DNA of 64,000 nt. Origin: Baylisascaris procyonis. Taxonomy: Eukaryota; Nematoda; Chromadorea; Rhabditida; Ascarididae. A program made the position numbers and the translations under genes. The notes under the pieces were generated by a model. That model was not told the origin of the DNA and did no database searches. It saw nothing but the letters and a program-made list of their open reading frames with translations. Positions 25,648 to 37,906 of this stretch are shown here, piece after piece (position 1 is the stretch's first letter; each line of letters opens with the position of its first letter). The stretch lies in NCBI GenBank assembly GCA_037389465.1, contig JAZARR010000095.1, forward strand, positions 2,242,001-2,306,000, written 5' to 3'.

Positions 25648-27061
25648 TTAGAAAATTATTGCAGTGCCTACAACAAGAATTCTTTACGAGGAGAGGAGAG
25701 GGGGGAGGGGGAAGACGATGCGTAAAATTTTGCTCAAAATGATCTCCAATAATTGCATCCACCATCGAAAATCGAATAGCCACTAGAGATGATTTCGATT
25801 ATATTGTGATTCCTCATATTTTTTTATATTTCCTTCGATCATCTCCACTTTGTTATTTATTTCTTTAAATATTTAAATATGCTAATAAATAGATGATTCT
25901 ATTTATAGCCGTACGCATCTATTTGTCTTTAAACGTATAAACGACACCAATGCGAAGATTGCCTCCTCACATCAAGAATTTTTTTAGAAATCCTGAATAG
26001 CCCATACTGATACCCTCATTAAGCCAATACCCTCCACTCATTCGAGGAGTAATCCCAACGGGTAGATTATCACCATGATATATAGAATCCGATCTGAATC
26101 CTTGTATCGGTACATACTACAATAAATGCTATCCGAATCCTTGCATTGATCACATACTACGGTACCGAATCCTTGCATCGGTAAGATACTTTAGCCATCG
26201 CTAGACAACAGCAATAGTCATCGAAATGGTAAACATACCACCACAACGTATGCAATTGCGAGAAGCCAAAATTACTATCCCACGCAAGAACTTCGTTGAT
26301 GATAAAAATGATGTTTCACTTTAGAATATCCTATTTATATATGAAAAGAAATGAAAATTTTCGAGCTCTCTCAATGGTTTCAGTGGAAATTTTCCTAATT
26401 ACTCCCACAAAAGATATCTTTTCTAAAGCCAAATCTGAATAGTCGATAAGTTAATTTGCAAGTGAACACTCTAAAATATTCAACACTTTCTAATATCTCC
26501 TTTCTTGATCTGCCGTTTTATGATTTCACTAATTTTTTTTTTTTGTTCAGCTTGAAATAGCCAAATCAAATTAAAAGCGAATGTTTTTTCTTGAAAAAAA
26601 AAACGTATCAATGCAAGTTCAAAGAAACTATCCAACATTTTTTGAAGGATAATCGATGGACTACTTACAATAAAAACTCTTGCATACATTTTCAGTAGCA
26701 TTCAATTTACCAATGCATTAAAAATTAGATCCACTATACTTATGGATAGCAATAGAGGCGATGGTCAACAAAAATTACTTTAATAACTATACCTGATAGG
26801 TGAACAATTAGGTAAATCAACTACAACTGACAAGTGAACAATAATGAATTAAGATGCCACTTCAAATAAAAAAAAATAAATGCATTCTGCATCTAATTTA
26901 CATAATTTGCAAGAAATGAACATATTATTCAAATTAATTTTAATCAAAGAGATATTTTCATTGATAAGTCATGAAGAAAATATATCATTGTTTTCCGGAA
27001 GTGGTAGAGTGTACGGCAATTCGGTTGGGTCTCTCTTCTCTGGAACGAAATTTTTGCACCG
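25648..27061. other. Divergent spacer between the kinase and Q/N-rich genes
   Basis: This region holds the promoters of both neighbours. A G-rich tract lies near 25690-25711. A degenerate three-copy repeat containing CCGAATCCTTGCAT lies at 26095-26190. ORFs at 26480-26701 and 26880-27065 look like chance open frames. Confidence 0.55.
26095..26190. repeat. Three degenerate ~32-39-bp tandem units
   Basis: The words GAATCCTTG(T/C)AT and ACATACTAC repeat in order three times with decay. I see no coding content. Confidence 0.7.
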
Positions 27062-29585
27062 ATGACTTCCCAAACATCGCAACCAAACGAGCACTTCAAA
27101 GAAAGCTCTCATTGTGGTGAGGATTTCACTGCAAGAGCTTTCGCAACGGTAGTGATTCTCTTTCTTATAGCCTAGTTTATCTTTTTTATGTTATGCAGTC
27201 TGCTAAAATTGTTTTATGTAAAAGTAGATAATTTAAGAGAAAATTGTAGAGATCGTTTCTTGTAGAAAAACTTAGCCATATTTCTATATGAGAACAAAAA
27301 TTATGCAAATTATTTCTTGAAAAGTTTGAAAAGTTTTTGAAATTATAAAAAAAAAAAGTTTTGCCTCTTGGAAAAAAAAATTCGTTTCTTCGCATATATG
27401 CATTAATGTTTTCACGTATTTCATAAGCGTTCGATCCGGAAAATATGTTGCGCCAAATAGGCCAATTTATTGTAAAGTTTGGCTTAGTGGTAGTAACTAG
27501 TAAATTGTCCCAGTTATATTAAGTTGTGGAACTTTGCGCTATAAAATTGCGTACTTGATTTTCCCCAAGTAAGCTAATTTAGCGAAGTGAAGTTCAACGG
27601 AGTATTTCTCCAAGCAGATGTATGTTTGCATATTTATACCGATTTGTAACATAGCTATCATAGAAACGGCACATTTCCGATAGTGTTTCGTTTTCTTCTC
27701 ACAAGATTGCTGCAGTATATTAGGAAGTAAGTAGCAAACAATACTTTGTGAGCTAAATGGTCATTAAAGGATTCGCAGTCACCCTCAGGCATTATTTCTT
27801 TCACGCAAAATTGGAACTGCTCAACATTGCTTGAGGATGACCCTATGTATGCTTCAAGCTCGACTGTTAACGTCTAGCTGAGAGTGTCATTTTATCACTG
27901 AGGATCCTAGTCATCCCAATTGCCAACCTTTATGTGGCCAAATGCGTCTAGACAGCCGTTTACGATTGTACCGTATACGATTCATGGTACAAAAGATGTG
28001 TTCAGCCTTCCGGTTTCGTAATAGATCATACAGTAGACCTATCAACGCATCCTCATGAATGGTACTACCCAAAAAGAAACCTATAATTGTTGATCATCTC
28101 ATGAAGATGTGCCCGAACAAGGTGGATCATACTGATGATCTCCCATATACTTCATAAAATTTATGAAGAAAATAAATTTAATTTTAGAATGATAGTAAAG
28201 AACGCATTCAACTAGTGAGCTCATCGAAAAGCGATGAGAAAGAGGTAAGAATTCTTTTTTGATCTGTCATCTTTTGATATTAATTTATTAGCGAGATCAA
28301 TGCTATATTATTTCATTGCTGGGAGTGCTTTTTTGGTGTATTTGATGGCCTAATAATGCGAGGAGTGATACTATATTCTCAAAATACCTCTTTTACAATG
28401 ACAATTGAAATTTCAAGTGTGCCCAAGGCCGACTTAGTGACCTAATACTTTCAGGCATACCCAAAGCCGATTGTTGAACCACTTGATTCGATGCCATTCA
28501 GCAACAGGAAAGGGACAGGTGTTCTCGAAAAGGTTCGCTTATAAATTCCATTTTGTGGCGCCATTATTAGAAGATTTTAGTTGTCCACTTCATTGCCTAT
28601 ACGAACATTTTCTAAATGAGAAGCAAATATTGCTGTGAATGAGGGGAATTTCGTTGACGGATTTTTCTATAAGCAATGCTTTCATATATCACTTATTCGG
28701 CTTTTTCGGACACTTTATTTCGATATTTTGTCGATTTATCGGCATTAGAGGCCTAAGAGCGAATAAATATCAGTGAAGTGTCATTCTGAGCAAAAAAAAA
28801 AAAGGAAAATAAAGATCATGAAAAAGAAATAAAAATATGAAATAAGAAAACGACAGATTGAAACTCTAAAAAGGTGAGTAAGAAAATATAATAAAAGCGT
28901 GAAGAATGAATGAATGAAGAGCAACGAGAAAGAATAAAACCAATGAAGAAAGCAATGCTAAATGTAGCATGTGATTGTGCGAGAATCACATATTGCTCTA
29001 TTTGTAGTGTTACTTTCTTTTGATCTGTATACATTTTATCTCCTTCTAGAAGTCGCATGCGAACTTTGTGCTAAAACCATTGATCTACAAATGAGCAAAA
29101 CTTTGATTTCAAAGAATATGACGATGAACAATATGACCATTGAATCTTTAGATAACTAGCAATCTTGTTGCGAAGCGTTTACCCATTTTTCATTATTTTT
29201 ATCGATTTTTTTTAGATGTTTTCAGTTTGTTAAATTAAATATTATTTCATGGATTTATGTAACCTCTATGATTGAACTAATGAAACTATGAACTACTTAG
29301 ACGCAAAGTTGTTAAGATAAGCACTCTTAATTGTTTCATCTCATTGTATCATTACAGTATAATTACACAGTAAAATTCGCATTAACTAATATAGTATAAT
29401 TTACGTTGAAAATGGTCGAAAAAAAGAAACACATTTTTCCATAAACGAAGAAAATACATCTCATCCATTCAGATAGGGGTGATGTCGCCTTAACTTCTAT
29501 AGCTGTCCCATCATCATGTTTAATATAACAGTTGCATATGCAGGCATTTTTGTATAGTTTTGGATGCTAAGGAACTGCTTCACCG

Positions 29586-29673
<88 letters not shown>

Positions 29674-32095
29674 GTCTCATCTCCCTTATGAAGTTGCTGA
29701 TCATTGCAGTAACTTTAAGAACACCTTAGAACTAATGACAGTCAGGCACCATTCCCGCCAAACGGTTAATGTTCTATCATCAATATAAGCCGCCATTCCA
29801 TGCGATGACTTTACTTTCTGTACCTGTCAATAATGTTGAATATTTCAGGGGAAAATTGTCAGCGACGAGTCACTTAATCCATACAAAAACAAGGTGAATT
29901 TTAGAAGACATGTGTTTTCACTCACAGTTTTTTATCGAATAAATTTCGGATAAATAAAGCTGTTAATCATAAAACCTCCTTTCAGTCTAAAGAATTGGAA
30001 TGTATGGAAAATAGAATATTTAGTATTTGGTAAGACAACGTTTCCAGCTAAAACGGATTTATTAATTGCTAGTGTGTAGTCAATTTTACCCGAAATCGTT
30101 CCATGAGATCCTAGAACTCACTTCATGAATGTTTTCGAAGAATTTAGTTATTTTCCGTTACTCCGTTCAATGGGAATATTGGCCTACCGCTTAGCATAAG
30201 ACCACTTAAACTTGAACAATAATCATTACTTAATTTAAAAATGGTAAGGCTTCTTCTTCAGCCCTGTTAGTATAGCCGATCTGCCGCTCAATGAACCGCG
30301 AAAATTGAATTTCGCATGCGAAATAGTCAAATCTCAAGCGAAGCTGCTTGCAGTTACTATACCACGCTCAGCTCATTTTGCATATTTAGATGTTGTGAGA
30401 CATGAATGTTCGTATCGATCGAAAAATTATAGACGCTCACCTTCCGAGTAGTTGACAAAGATGCATTGAAGTCACATACTCTTTCATCAACTATTATGCA
30501 AATTACGGACCTTAGGCGAAAGTTTTGACATGGTCAGGAGTTGATTAACTCTATGCAAAAGGTCGGCAACAGTTTGAACTACTCAAATGCTGTAAAATTT
30601 AATAAACGATGAAATAAATAATATTAAAAACATATTACACTAGAAAAGCGATAAGATATATGAAGCGCACGATACGACTGTAGGATATTCGCAAGCAAAA
30701 TTTATTTTTCGCACGCGAACTTACTTTGTCGGCTACTAACAAACTGGAAGTTTAAATCCGCCTGAAAGCGGTTTTTATTTACATTTTCTTTATCTCTAGT
30801 GAACATTTACAGCGAGAAGATAAACAGAGCGCTAAGACTTCGTCACCAAATCCATACAAGCATAAATCGAAGGTGAGTTATCTATGTGTTTTATACAATT
30901 CAATGATATGTATAATTTATTTTCGTTCTAAAGAAATAATTGTCGTGAGATTATCTGGTTAGCGACATCATAGGCATCGAAATATTGCTCTAAATGCTCA
31001 TTTAGTTTGAATGCTTTTGAAGAATATTTCAAGAAACGATTATGGTTCTGAACCAAATAGATTTTGCTTTCCGATCTAAGATGCAACCATTCGACCACGT
31101 TGATCATCCATTTCCACCGGACCTCATCAGCTACGCATTAAAAGCTTGTCTTTGCTTTAAAAAATTGAAATGATTACATACACCAAAGGCATTTTCAGGC
31201 GCGAAATGATTGATCGTTTTTGATCGTTTGCGAATGTCGTCATTTTATAATTTTTCGATTTTTTTGGAAGGGGAAGGGGGGGGGGCGAGATTTTATGTCA
31301 ATTTTCATTGCGGCAACAAAAGTAATAAAAACGAAAAGAATTACTTTTAGTGGGTATATGCTCCGATAAACACCTCGGTGCCGGATGTAAACAACTACAA
31401 CATGCAGGTATCATAAAAATCAAATTTTCATAAAATTCAAATTTTCAAATTTATTAGTGATATATGAAAATAGAAAATGCGCAAATTTCATAAATTCTCG
31501 AATAATTTTTCATATTTTTATGATTTCAGAAGCAGAAAACGGCACTTTCTACTTACCTTGAGGATCTGTTCTTATGATTAAATTATTAGCTGTCAGTTGT
31601 GATCTTAGGTTATAATGTCTAAACAAGTTTAATAGGTAACAAACACTTCCGGCATTTATAAAAGCAAATTTCCCCTCATTTGACTTATACATTTAATCGT
31701 TTCTCTTGAAAGATTTTTCGACGTATGTAGCTGAATTTCTTGAGACTATGATTTTTGTGTGTTCTACCTATTGCACTGACGTCATCTAAAGCAAACGGTG
31801 TCTGCGGAAGTACTTTCTTCTGCTCCTTCTGACCCAAAAGCTCTTAGCTTCAGCAATCCTTCACCCCAAATTTGTGCATAAATCAAACCTCAGAGGTTGT
31901 GCTAGGCGATAATTTAATGCAGAATTGTGCACTTAACGGATCGCTCCACTTTTCTATCTGCTTATGCACTAATGAGACGAAATCTCTAGGGATCGCTCGA
32001 TAATTTCGGCAATGCGACCAACGATTGGGCCAGTGATCAACATGCGATGGAGATGCGAGCAAACCAACTAAGAGAGTGGCAACTCCAGCAACAGC

Positions 32096-32126
<31 letters not shown>

Positions 32127-34558
32127 GCTCCAGCAGCAACAACAGCTCCAACAACAACAACAACTCCAGCATCAACAACAACAGCAACAGCAAATGATGC
32201 AACTTGAGGCACAGCAACAAGCGTTTTTGCATCTCAACCCACAAGAACAGATGCAGTTACAGAATGCGCCTATGCAGCAACAAATGCATCATCAATCACA
32301 ACGTCCAATCGGCTTCAATCCTAATATGCAAAATTTTCCCCCACAAAACGTCGACTTCAATAACAACAGCAATAGTAATCCTCGCTTTAATAATCATTAT
32401 CCAAATTTTGCCAATAATGGACCGAATCATCCTCTCAACCATCCACGTTTCACTGGCAGTGGTCCTAATTTCTTCAACAATCGTCCAAATTTCGGAGCTA
32501 ACTTCACACCGAATGGCCCATTCTTCCGCAACGATGGCCCTAATTTTGGTAACAATCAGGCTTTCATCGGCCCAAATCAGGTATGCATCGATTTTAGATA
32601 TTTTGGGATTACATTATTCCGGAAAGTCCAGTAGAGAGATTTCTTAACATTTGAAGCAAAGATTCATACATTTGAAACAACGAAATTCGAGATTCCTATC
32701 TTCAATCATGTGGACTGTCAAGTAGAACTTATTTAAAGTCCTTATGAAAGAAGTCGGTTTAAAAGTGAAAATAGCTTTTGGATAGTCCGATTTTAGCGTG
32801 AATTTGCGAATATATTATCTATGCGGATGAATATAATTTCAGATGCGTATGCCACATCCAGGACAATTCACACCCAATATGCAAATGCAAATGCGATTCC
32901 CACCAAATATGCTCAACAATTTCAATGGACCACCTGTATGTAGTATAAATTTTGTGAAATAAACTAGAAAATTACTAAAGCGTTTACTATCCATTTCTTA
33001 AAAATCCGTCCAGTTAGAGATCTCTCGTATATCCGTTAATTGCGGTAGAAATATACTTTTTCGTCTATTGCAAGTAAATGATGGAAATGTTATTCCAAAA
33101 TTATTCTTCGATATCTGTATTTTAAAAAACCATTTCCAGAAGCGTTTGAATGAAATCGGTAAGCAAACGTATGGTCTAGGTAAGTAAAGGTCAGCAAATA
33201 AAACCGTTGTTTGTTACTTTCTTCATATATTTTTATTTTGGAATTTACAGAAGAGCAAATCTGGGTGAAAATTTCTCAACAAATCGATGATAACATTGAG
33301 TTAAAGTTTTTTTCGAATAAGTTTTGCCTATATATACTTTTGCGGTGCGATAATTAGCAAAGGTAGTAATTTTATAAGCAGATTATTCTTTTTCCTAAGA
33401 AAGCGATTGACTCATTAAGAAGCACAGGTGTTTACATAGTGAAATGAAGCAACTAATTTACCTGTTTTTCAACTAATTTACCTGCATTCCAATTAATTTA
33501 CTTGTATTTGTCATATTTGAAGCACCTACATTGTTTCTTTTTTCCTGTTTATTCAAATGCGTCATTTCAAATTCCCGTGGTATCTAATTTTGTTGCAAAT
33601 GGTACTCTATCCATAAAAGATAGGAAAGCCTGAATATTCGTTTTATAGATGTTCATGATGCAGAATCGGAATCCAAATGGGCTAGACATCATCAATGACC
33701 CAATGCGTAATATGAACGTAAGCGTTTTAAAAGATAATTAATACTCTTTTTTTATCGTCTTGGCTTTAGAATCTCTTGAAGGATGGAAAATTTATTGGAA
33801 TATAAATGCGATAAAAGAATTAACAATGCGATTAGAATCAGAGGATAGGGAGCGCTAAATGACTTAACGGATTCTATCACAAATGCAATGACACTCCCCC
33901 TCCCTCACGCATCCATCTCGTTCACTTGCTTTCCTTCCCCGTCCCCCCCCCCCCGTGCCCATCCTCCTGAATTTTTGATGAATATGTCACTTGTTGTTTG
34001 GATTAAAATTTGAGCCTCATCAGCTATTCACTTTCAACTTTATAATTTATGTGCTAACGCAAGAATAATTAAATCTGATCCCGTTGTTGCCGTTCATCGT
34101 TCGTTAACTCAATTGGGGAGAAGGCGCAAAAAAAAAGTATTTTTTTATTCTTTAGGTGATTGATTTTTTTGCAATTTCTGAAATCCACAACTTCTATTGT
34201 ATGTTCAAAAATTCTAGAGTACTTTCCTAAGCTTTAAACACTTTTCAATTACGGCTAATTTCCTGAAATATCCTGAAAAATTTCTCGATCACTTCAATAA
34301 AGAGTATAGGACTTCCGTTTGTATTACCTATTGCCACTTGATGAGGCACGTATCACAATTAAACCATCTATAACTAATTCACATAAATACTAGTTATCAT
34401 TAACGACTCGTTCCAAGGTATATTTAGAGTGCTGATATGAAATATTATAAGAGAATAACAGTGGAAGCTATAATATTCTAATATAACAATAATAAAATAT
34501 GTTAATAGTGTAATATTTGCAGCGTGAATTCGAGAACGGAGTACCTGTACGCCTCTAA
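27062..34558 (+). CDS. Gln/Asn-rich (prion-like) protein of unknown function
   Basis: Ten exons, all phase 0: 27062-27148, 28188-28244, 28455-28532, 29849-29893, 30813-30872, 31351-31407, 31990-32580, 32843-32935, 33649-33717 and 34523-34558, for 390 residues. The N-terminal third is polar and lacks recognised domains. Exon 7 (197 codons) has a start GSLDNFGNATNDW, then poly-Gln blocks broken by Leu and His (32089-32205). It ends in an Asn/Pro/Phe/Gly-rich stretch with repeated GPNF and NNxPNF motifs (32390-32580). Exon 8 is Met/Pro-rich, and the C-terminus is short (NGVPVRL). AATAAA is at 34619-34624. This composition is typical of prion-like, RNA-granule or transcription-associated proteins, but nothing identifies a family. 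The start ATG at 27062 is the first in frame with a clean phase-0 donor (ACG|GTAGTG). The smallest exons (45-60 bp) are supported by splice sites and frame only. Confidence 0.72.
29589..29671. repeat. (TA)n microsatellite, about 41 units
   Basis: A nearly perfect TA dinucleotide array in the third intron of the Q/N-rich gene. Confidence 0.95.
32089..32205. repeat. CAA/CAG trinucleotide repeat encoding poly-Gln
   Basis: Pure CAA runs are interrupted by CAG and CTC in the Q/N-rich gene. The open frame read on the opposite strand is only its shadow. Confidence 0.95.
33450..33509. repeat. Three 20-bp tandem units
   Basis: CAACTAATTTACCTGTTTTT and two close copies lie in an intron of the Q/N-rich gene. 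Confidence 0.85.
33943..33954. repeat. Run of 12 C
   Basis: A C homopolymer inside a C-rich patch (33893-33966) in the last intron of the Q/N-rich gene. Confidence 0.9.
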
Positions 34559-34624
34559 GAACACCCTACTTGAACGCTGATGTGATCAGTCTTCATTGAA
34601 GCATTGTTGTAATTGCATAATAAA

Positions 34625-35163
34625 GTATTATAATTTAAAAGACTATTTATAATCAATGCATTATTATTGTGAGAACAACTATTGATAGAGGTGTATCGAG
34701 ATTGAATTATTTATTGCATTATAATCTTGAAGCTTAAGAAGTAACAGATTATGCAAATTATTTATGTATATAATGATTTAAAATATGGTATATTAAATCT
34801 ATAAACGTATATTATTCATTCAATCAATGAATATAGTGGAAATGAGTTGATAAAGTTTGGAAAGATTTACAAATGAGCCGAAGTGAATAGAACAGTTGCT
34901 GAGTCTTCTGGAAGTTAAAGAACCCGCTTACTGCGTTGCTATCATCAGCTAATTCATTGTTAAGAAAAGGGTACATTAGGTGATGGGGAAATAGTTTAGG
35001 CTAACGTACGGCTGATTTAAAAATGTTCCTGGGAAGTTTATACAACGCGTAATTCAACGTGTCCCAACTATTGACACCATTACGCAGAGTGCAATTGCGC
35101 AACAGATTGTTGGTGACATGAGATGGTTATAAATGGGAGTATTTGACTATTTAAAAGTTTGAA
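34625..35163. other. Spacer with unplaced coding-like scraps
   Basis: Short open segments occur near 34917-34975 (NPLTALLSSANSLLRKGY) and 35016-35132 (FIQRVIQRVPTIDTITQ). Their composition looks coding, but their frames and splice sites do not join cleanly to the neighbouring ORFs. Confidence 0.35.
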
Positions 35164-35497
35164 ATGATTCTGGGAGTGCATAGCTCAGAATTGGCCACAT
35201 TTGCAACAAACACCAATTGCGTTCCGGAGTCGTTATTGTTGGTACTTCAGATTTTGCTAAACGCTGCCTTAATAGACGATTTTTTTCAAGTCATATATAA
35301 GCATCAATTCTATTAATAATTCATTGTAAGAGGAAAGCTATGCTCTCTCTAAACGAAATCTGCAGATTCCTGACCAATTTCCGCCAGTGAATGTTCATGC
35401 TCTATGGTCTTTATTTGAAATATTGCGTTTAGCAAAGAATTCAGAAGATATTAAATGGTTCGTAAATAAATCGTTTAAATACGCAAGTGACCAATGA
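35164..35497 (+). CDS. Candidate small two-exon gene, unknown function
   Basis: Exon 1 is 35164-35289 (42 codons, donor CAA|GTCATA). Exon 2 is 35366-35497 (acceptor TCTGCAG, stop TGA). They join in phase 0 to give 85 residues. The predicted protein is helical and leucine-rich: PESLLLVLQILLNAALIDDFF, then ALWSLFEILRLA, ending SFKYASDQ. AATAAA at 35508-35513 follows the stop by about ten bases, earlier than usual. An acceptor-like AAAAG precedes the ATG by six bases. Further coding-like pieces lie on both sides, so this could be part of a longer gene or a decayed copy. No family is recognised. Confidence 0.33.
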
Positions 35498-35513
35498 CCA
35501 CTTGTAAAATAAA

Positions 35514-36264
35514 GATGCAATCGAAAGAAAATTGTATTTTTTATATTAGAAGTGACCAGTTTACACGATTGAATTGTAAACAATATCCAATTGTTTCTAC
35601 AAAAGTGATTTATCTTTGACAGCATAAGCGATTGCGATAAAATAAATAAAACATTGCAGTGATTGATAGGAATATTCAAGAATATCGATTTATGTTGTGG
35701 TCACTCTTTAGAGGCTCTCTCAACAGTATTTCATTACTTAATGAGTAACGTTGAATGGCGTATCGAATTTTATCTTTTTATTGATTTTTCATGTTCACGC
35801 TTTTTTTTTGATTTTTTTCATATGTAATTTATTTATGGTGAAAAGAAAAATTGACACATTTTAAAATAAGTGTAATTTGCCTGTCTAGAAAATTATGCGT
35901 CATCAACTGAAATAATTTACCACGTCATTCGTCATCGCTAAGTAGTGCTGACCATCCACGTGGTCCATTTCGGCTTAATCTGCAGGTATCGGGCTTAGTG
36001 GATTTCGGAATCCACATGTACGAATTTGAAAACGAGAATATAGAGAGCGAAACGAAAATATTTCGATCTATTGTGTGTATTGCAAGAGATTTTAATTTCA
36101 CTCCCTCCAGATTTTCCTAACAAGCCATTTCACGATCAACAAATGCGCACTGTCATCGATCGCCGTTTCTTTGAAGCTGTCTGATGATCAACGATGTCGA
36201 TCGAACGTCAATTGATGTTTGTTGATAGCGATAGCCGTCAATCTCGCACCGTACTCTCTATACA
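35514..36264. other. Region with short coding-like segments, no confident gene
   Basis: Segments that read like protein are 35714-35759 (ALSTVFHYLMSNVEW) spliced to 35889-35941, an open run at 35918-36119 (HPRGPFRLNLQVSGLVDFG), and 36113-36184 (NKPFHDQQMRTVIDRRFFEAV, stop). They conflict in frame and cannot form one model as read. Confidence 0.3.
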
Positions 36265-36351
36265 ATGAATTTGCAGTCTGAACTGTATATGCTTGTGCGT
36301 ATGGCTACTACAGCCTGTATTGTTGTTCTCATCTTTTTGTATATAAAATGA
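36265..36351 (+). CDS. Candidate 28-residue membrane micropeptide
   Basis: The ORF MNLQSELYMLVRMATTACIV... ends VLIFLYIK, with one hydrophobic segment. Its stop TGA overlaps the ATG of a 132-codon ORF (36348-36746), which is also hydrophobic at the start but otherwise unremarkable. AATAAA lies at 36803-36808. A transcript carrying one or both is possible. Support is weak: no family, and splice context undecided. Confidence 0.22.
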   Translation: MNLQSELYMLVRMATTACIVVLIFLYIK

Positions 36352-37211
36352 TCGGAATAGACAATCCAACTTTTTCTTCCATGGAAATGCTATTGGTTTT
36401 ATTGCTATTCACGACATTTTCATCGATGAGACCCGATTCACTTTCTCGTGGATGGAAGCCAATCCGACTATCTCGTAGATCTTTTTATTTCATATTTTTT
36501 TTATATTCCATAACTTCTTTCTTATGTAAAACTGTCGGAGATGATAGTGTGAGTATTTCAGCAGTTCTTTTACGAAATTTTAAGGATCCTTTCACCTATA
36601 CACGGTGCAGAATCGACATGTTGGAGTCTTCCTTTGAATTTATGTTTCGAAATTCTTTTGTTGTGTGCATATCGAGTATAGATGTAGCTTTTTATGCGTT
36701 CGATTTTTCGTTTTCAACCTTAATGACATTTGAGAGTAACTGTTGAAGCGTTTGCCGTATGCTAAGATCAATTCGCTTCCTGTTGAAGATAAGCATTAAA
36801 TTAATAAATGAAAATATGCAGTAATTTTGTAATTATAATTAAATGTTATATCGAATCGAAACTATGATTTATATATGCAATATTATAGACTCATCTAAAT
36901 ATTATGAATTGTAACGAAAATATAATAGATCGTTGTATCGATTGTATTGAAACATATAACGATGATCGAGAAAATAGTTTATTGAAATAAATCACCAAAT
37001 GCGGCAATATTTATCCATTTCTTTCTATTCGAATTTAGTAGAGAGTTCATTTCGATATTTCAATCGATAATCGTCGTATTTAACTCGTAATTCATCATCT
37101 TTTTTTTGCATATTCCGTCTATAATTGTCGGAAAATTATTGCATTTAACGGCAATTTGATAGAGATTTGCAAAATTTTTCGTTAATACTTTCTTCGAAAT
37201 GCAAATATTTC

Positions 37212-37240
37212 TGCACTAATCAACGAAGTTGATTAGTGCA
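37212..37240. repeat. Perfect 13-bp inverted repeat, 3-nt loop
   Basis: TGCACTAATCAAC, then GAA, then GTTGATTAGTGCA. The arms are exact reverse complements, giving a tight hairpin in single-stranded DNA or RNA. It is not followed by a T run, and no gene ends here. Confidence 0.9.
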
Positions 37241-37856
37241 TTGGTTATGCAAATTTCTATATTATTATTGCAATGAATATTTATTCTTGATAATTTTTTT
37301 TCATATGTAATTTTTATTCATAGAATTTTATATATATTTTATATATATTATATATGTTGATCGAATAGAGATGAAAAGAAAGAATAAGAGAAAAATCAGT
37401 TGTTTTTTTTCAAAGATCCTTCACTATAGATCATAACAAAGGGATTCATTTCTTATTGCTTCCATCGGTTTCTTTAGTTTATTACAAAGCGAAAAAAATA
37501 TGCTAGAGGATTTAGCAAGAGATGAGTTTTTCTTTCCGTTTACTTGGGAAATCACCTTCATAAGTTATCAACACAAAAAAAAAATTTAAATATGCGAAAT
37601 AATGCCTTCACTTTGAAAGTAATTCAACTGCCTATAGAAATTTTCCAAAAAGAAGCCGTTTTTTGTGACCCACCGAGCGTAAAATGTATGTAAAATCTAT
37701 GTATTGAAAAAAAAAGACTTGTAAAATTTGGCAAATATTTTCTTAAAAAAAACTGACCAACATATCAAATTTAAAATCAATTTTTTAAAATTATTTCTAA
37801 AAATTTGCATACAGCCTATACGAGCAGCGTCCAAAAGAAACGAAACATTTGCAGAC

Positions 37857-37906
37857 GTCACTTTCGTAATGGTCACTTTCGTAATGGTCAGTTTCGTGAA
37901 ATGGTC
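37857..37906. repeat. Three ~15-bp tandem units
   Basis: GTCACTTTCGTAATG occurs twice exactly and a third time with changes (GTCAGTTTCGTGAAATG). Confidence 0.85.

Noticed and set aside
29564..29788. ORF with a Tyr-Ile repeat
   Set aside because: It is the translation of a TA dinucleotide array.
31883..32212. 109-codon Val/Ala-rich minus-strand ORF
   Set aside because: It is the exact antisense of the CAA/CAG poly-Gln repeat in the Q/N-rich gene.
32204..32647. 147-codon plus-strand ORF
   Set aside because: It is another frame of the same Asn-rich exon, which reads cleanly in the frame with matching splice borders.
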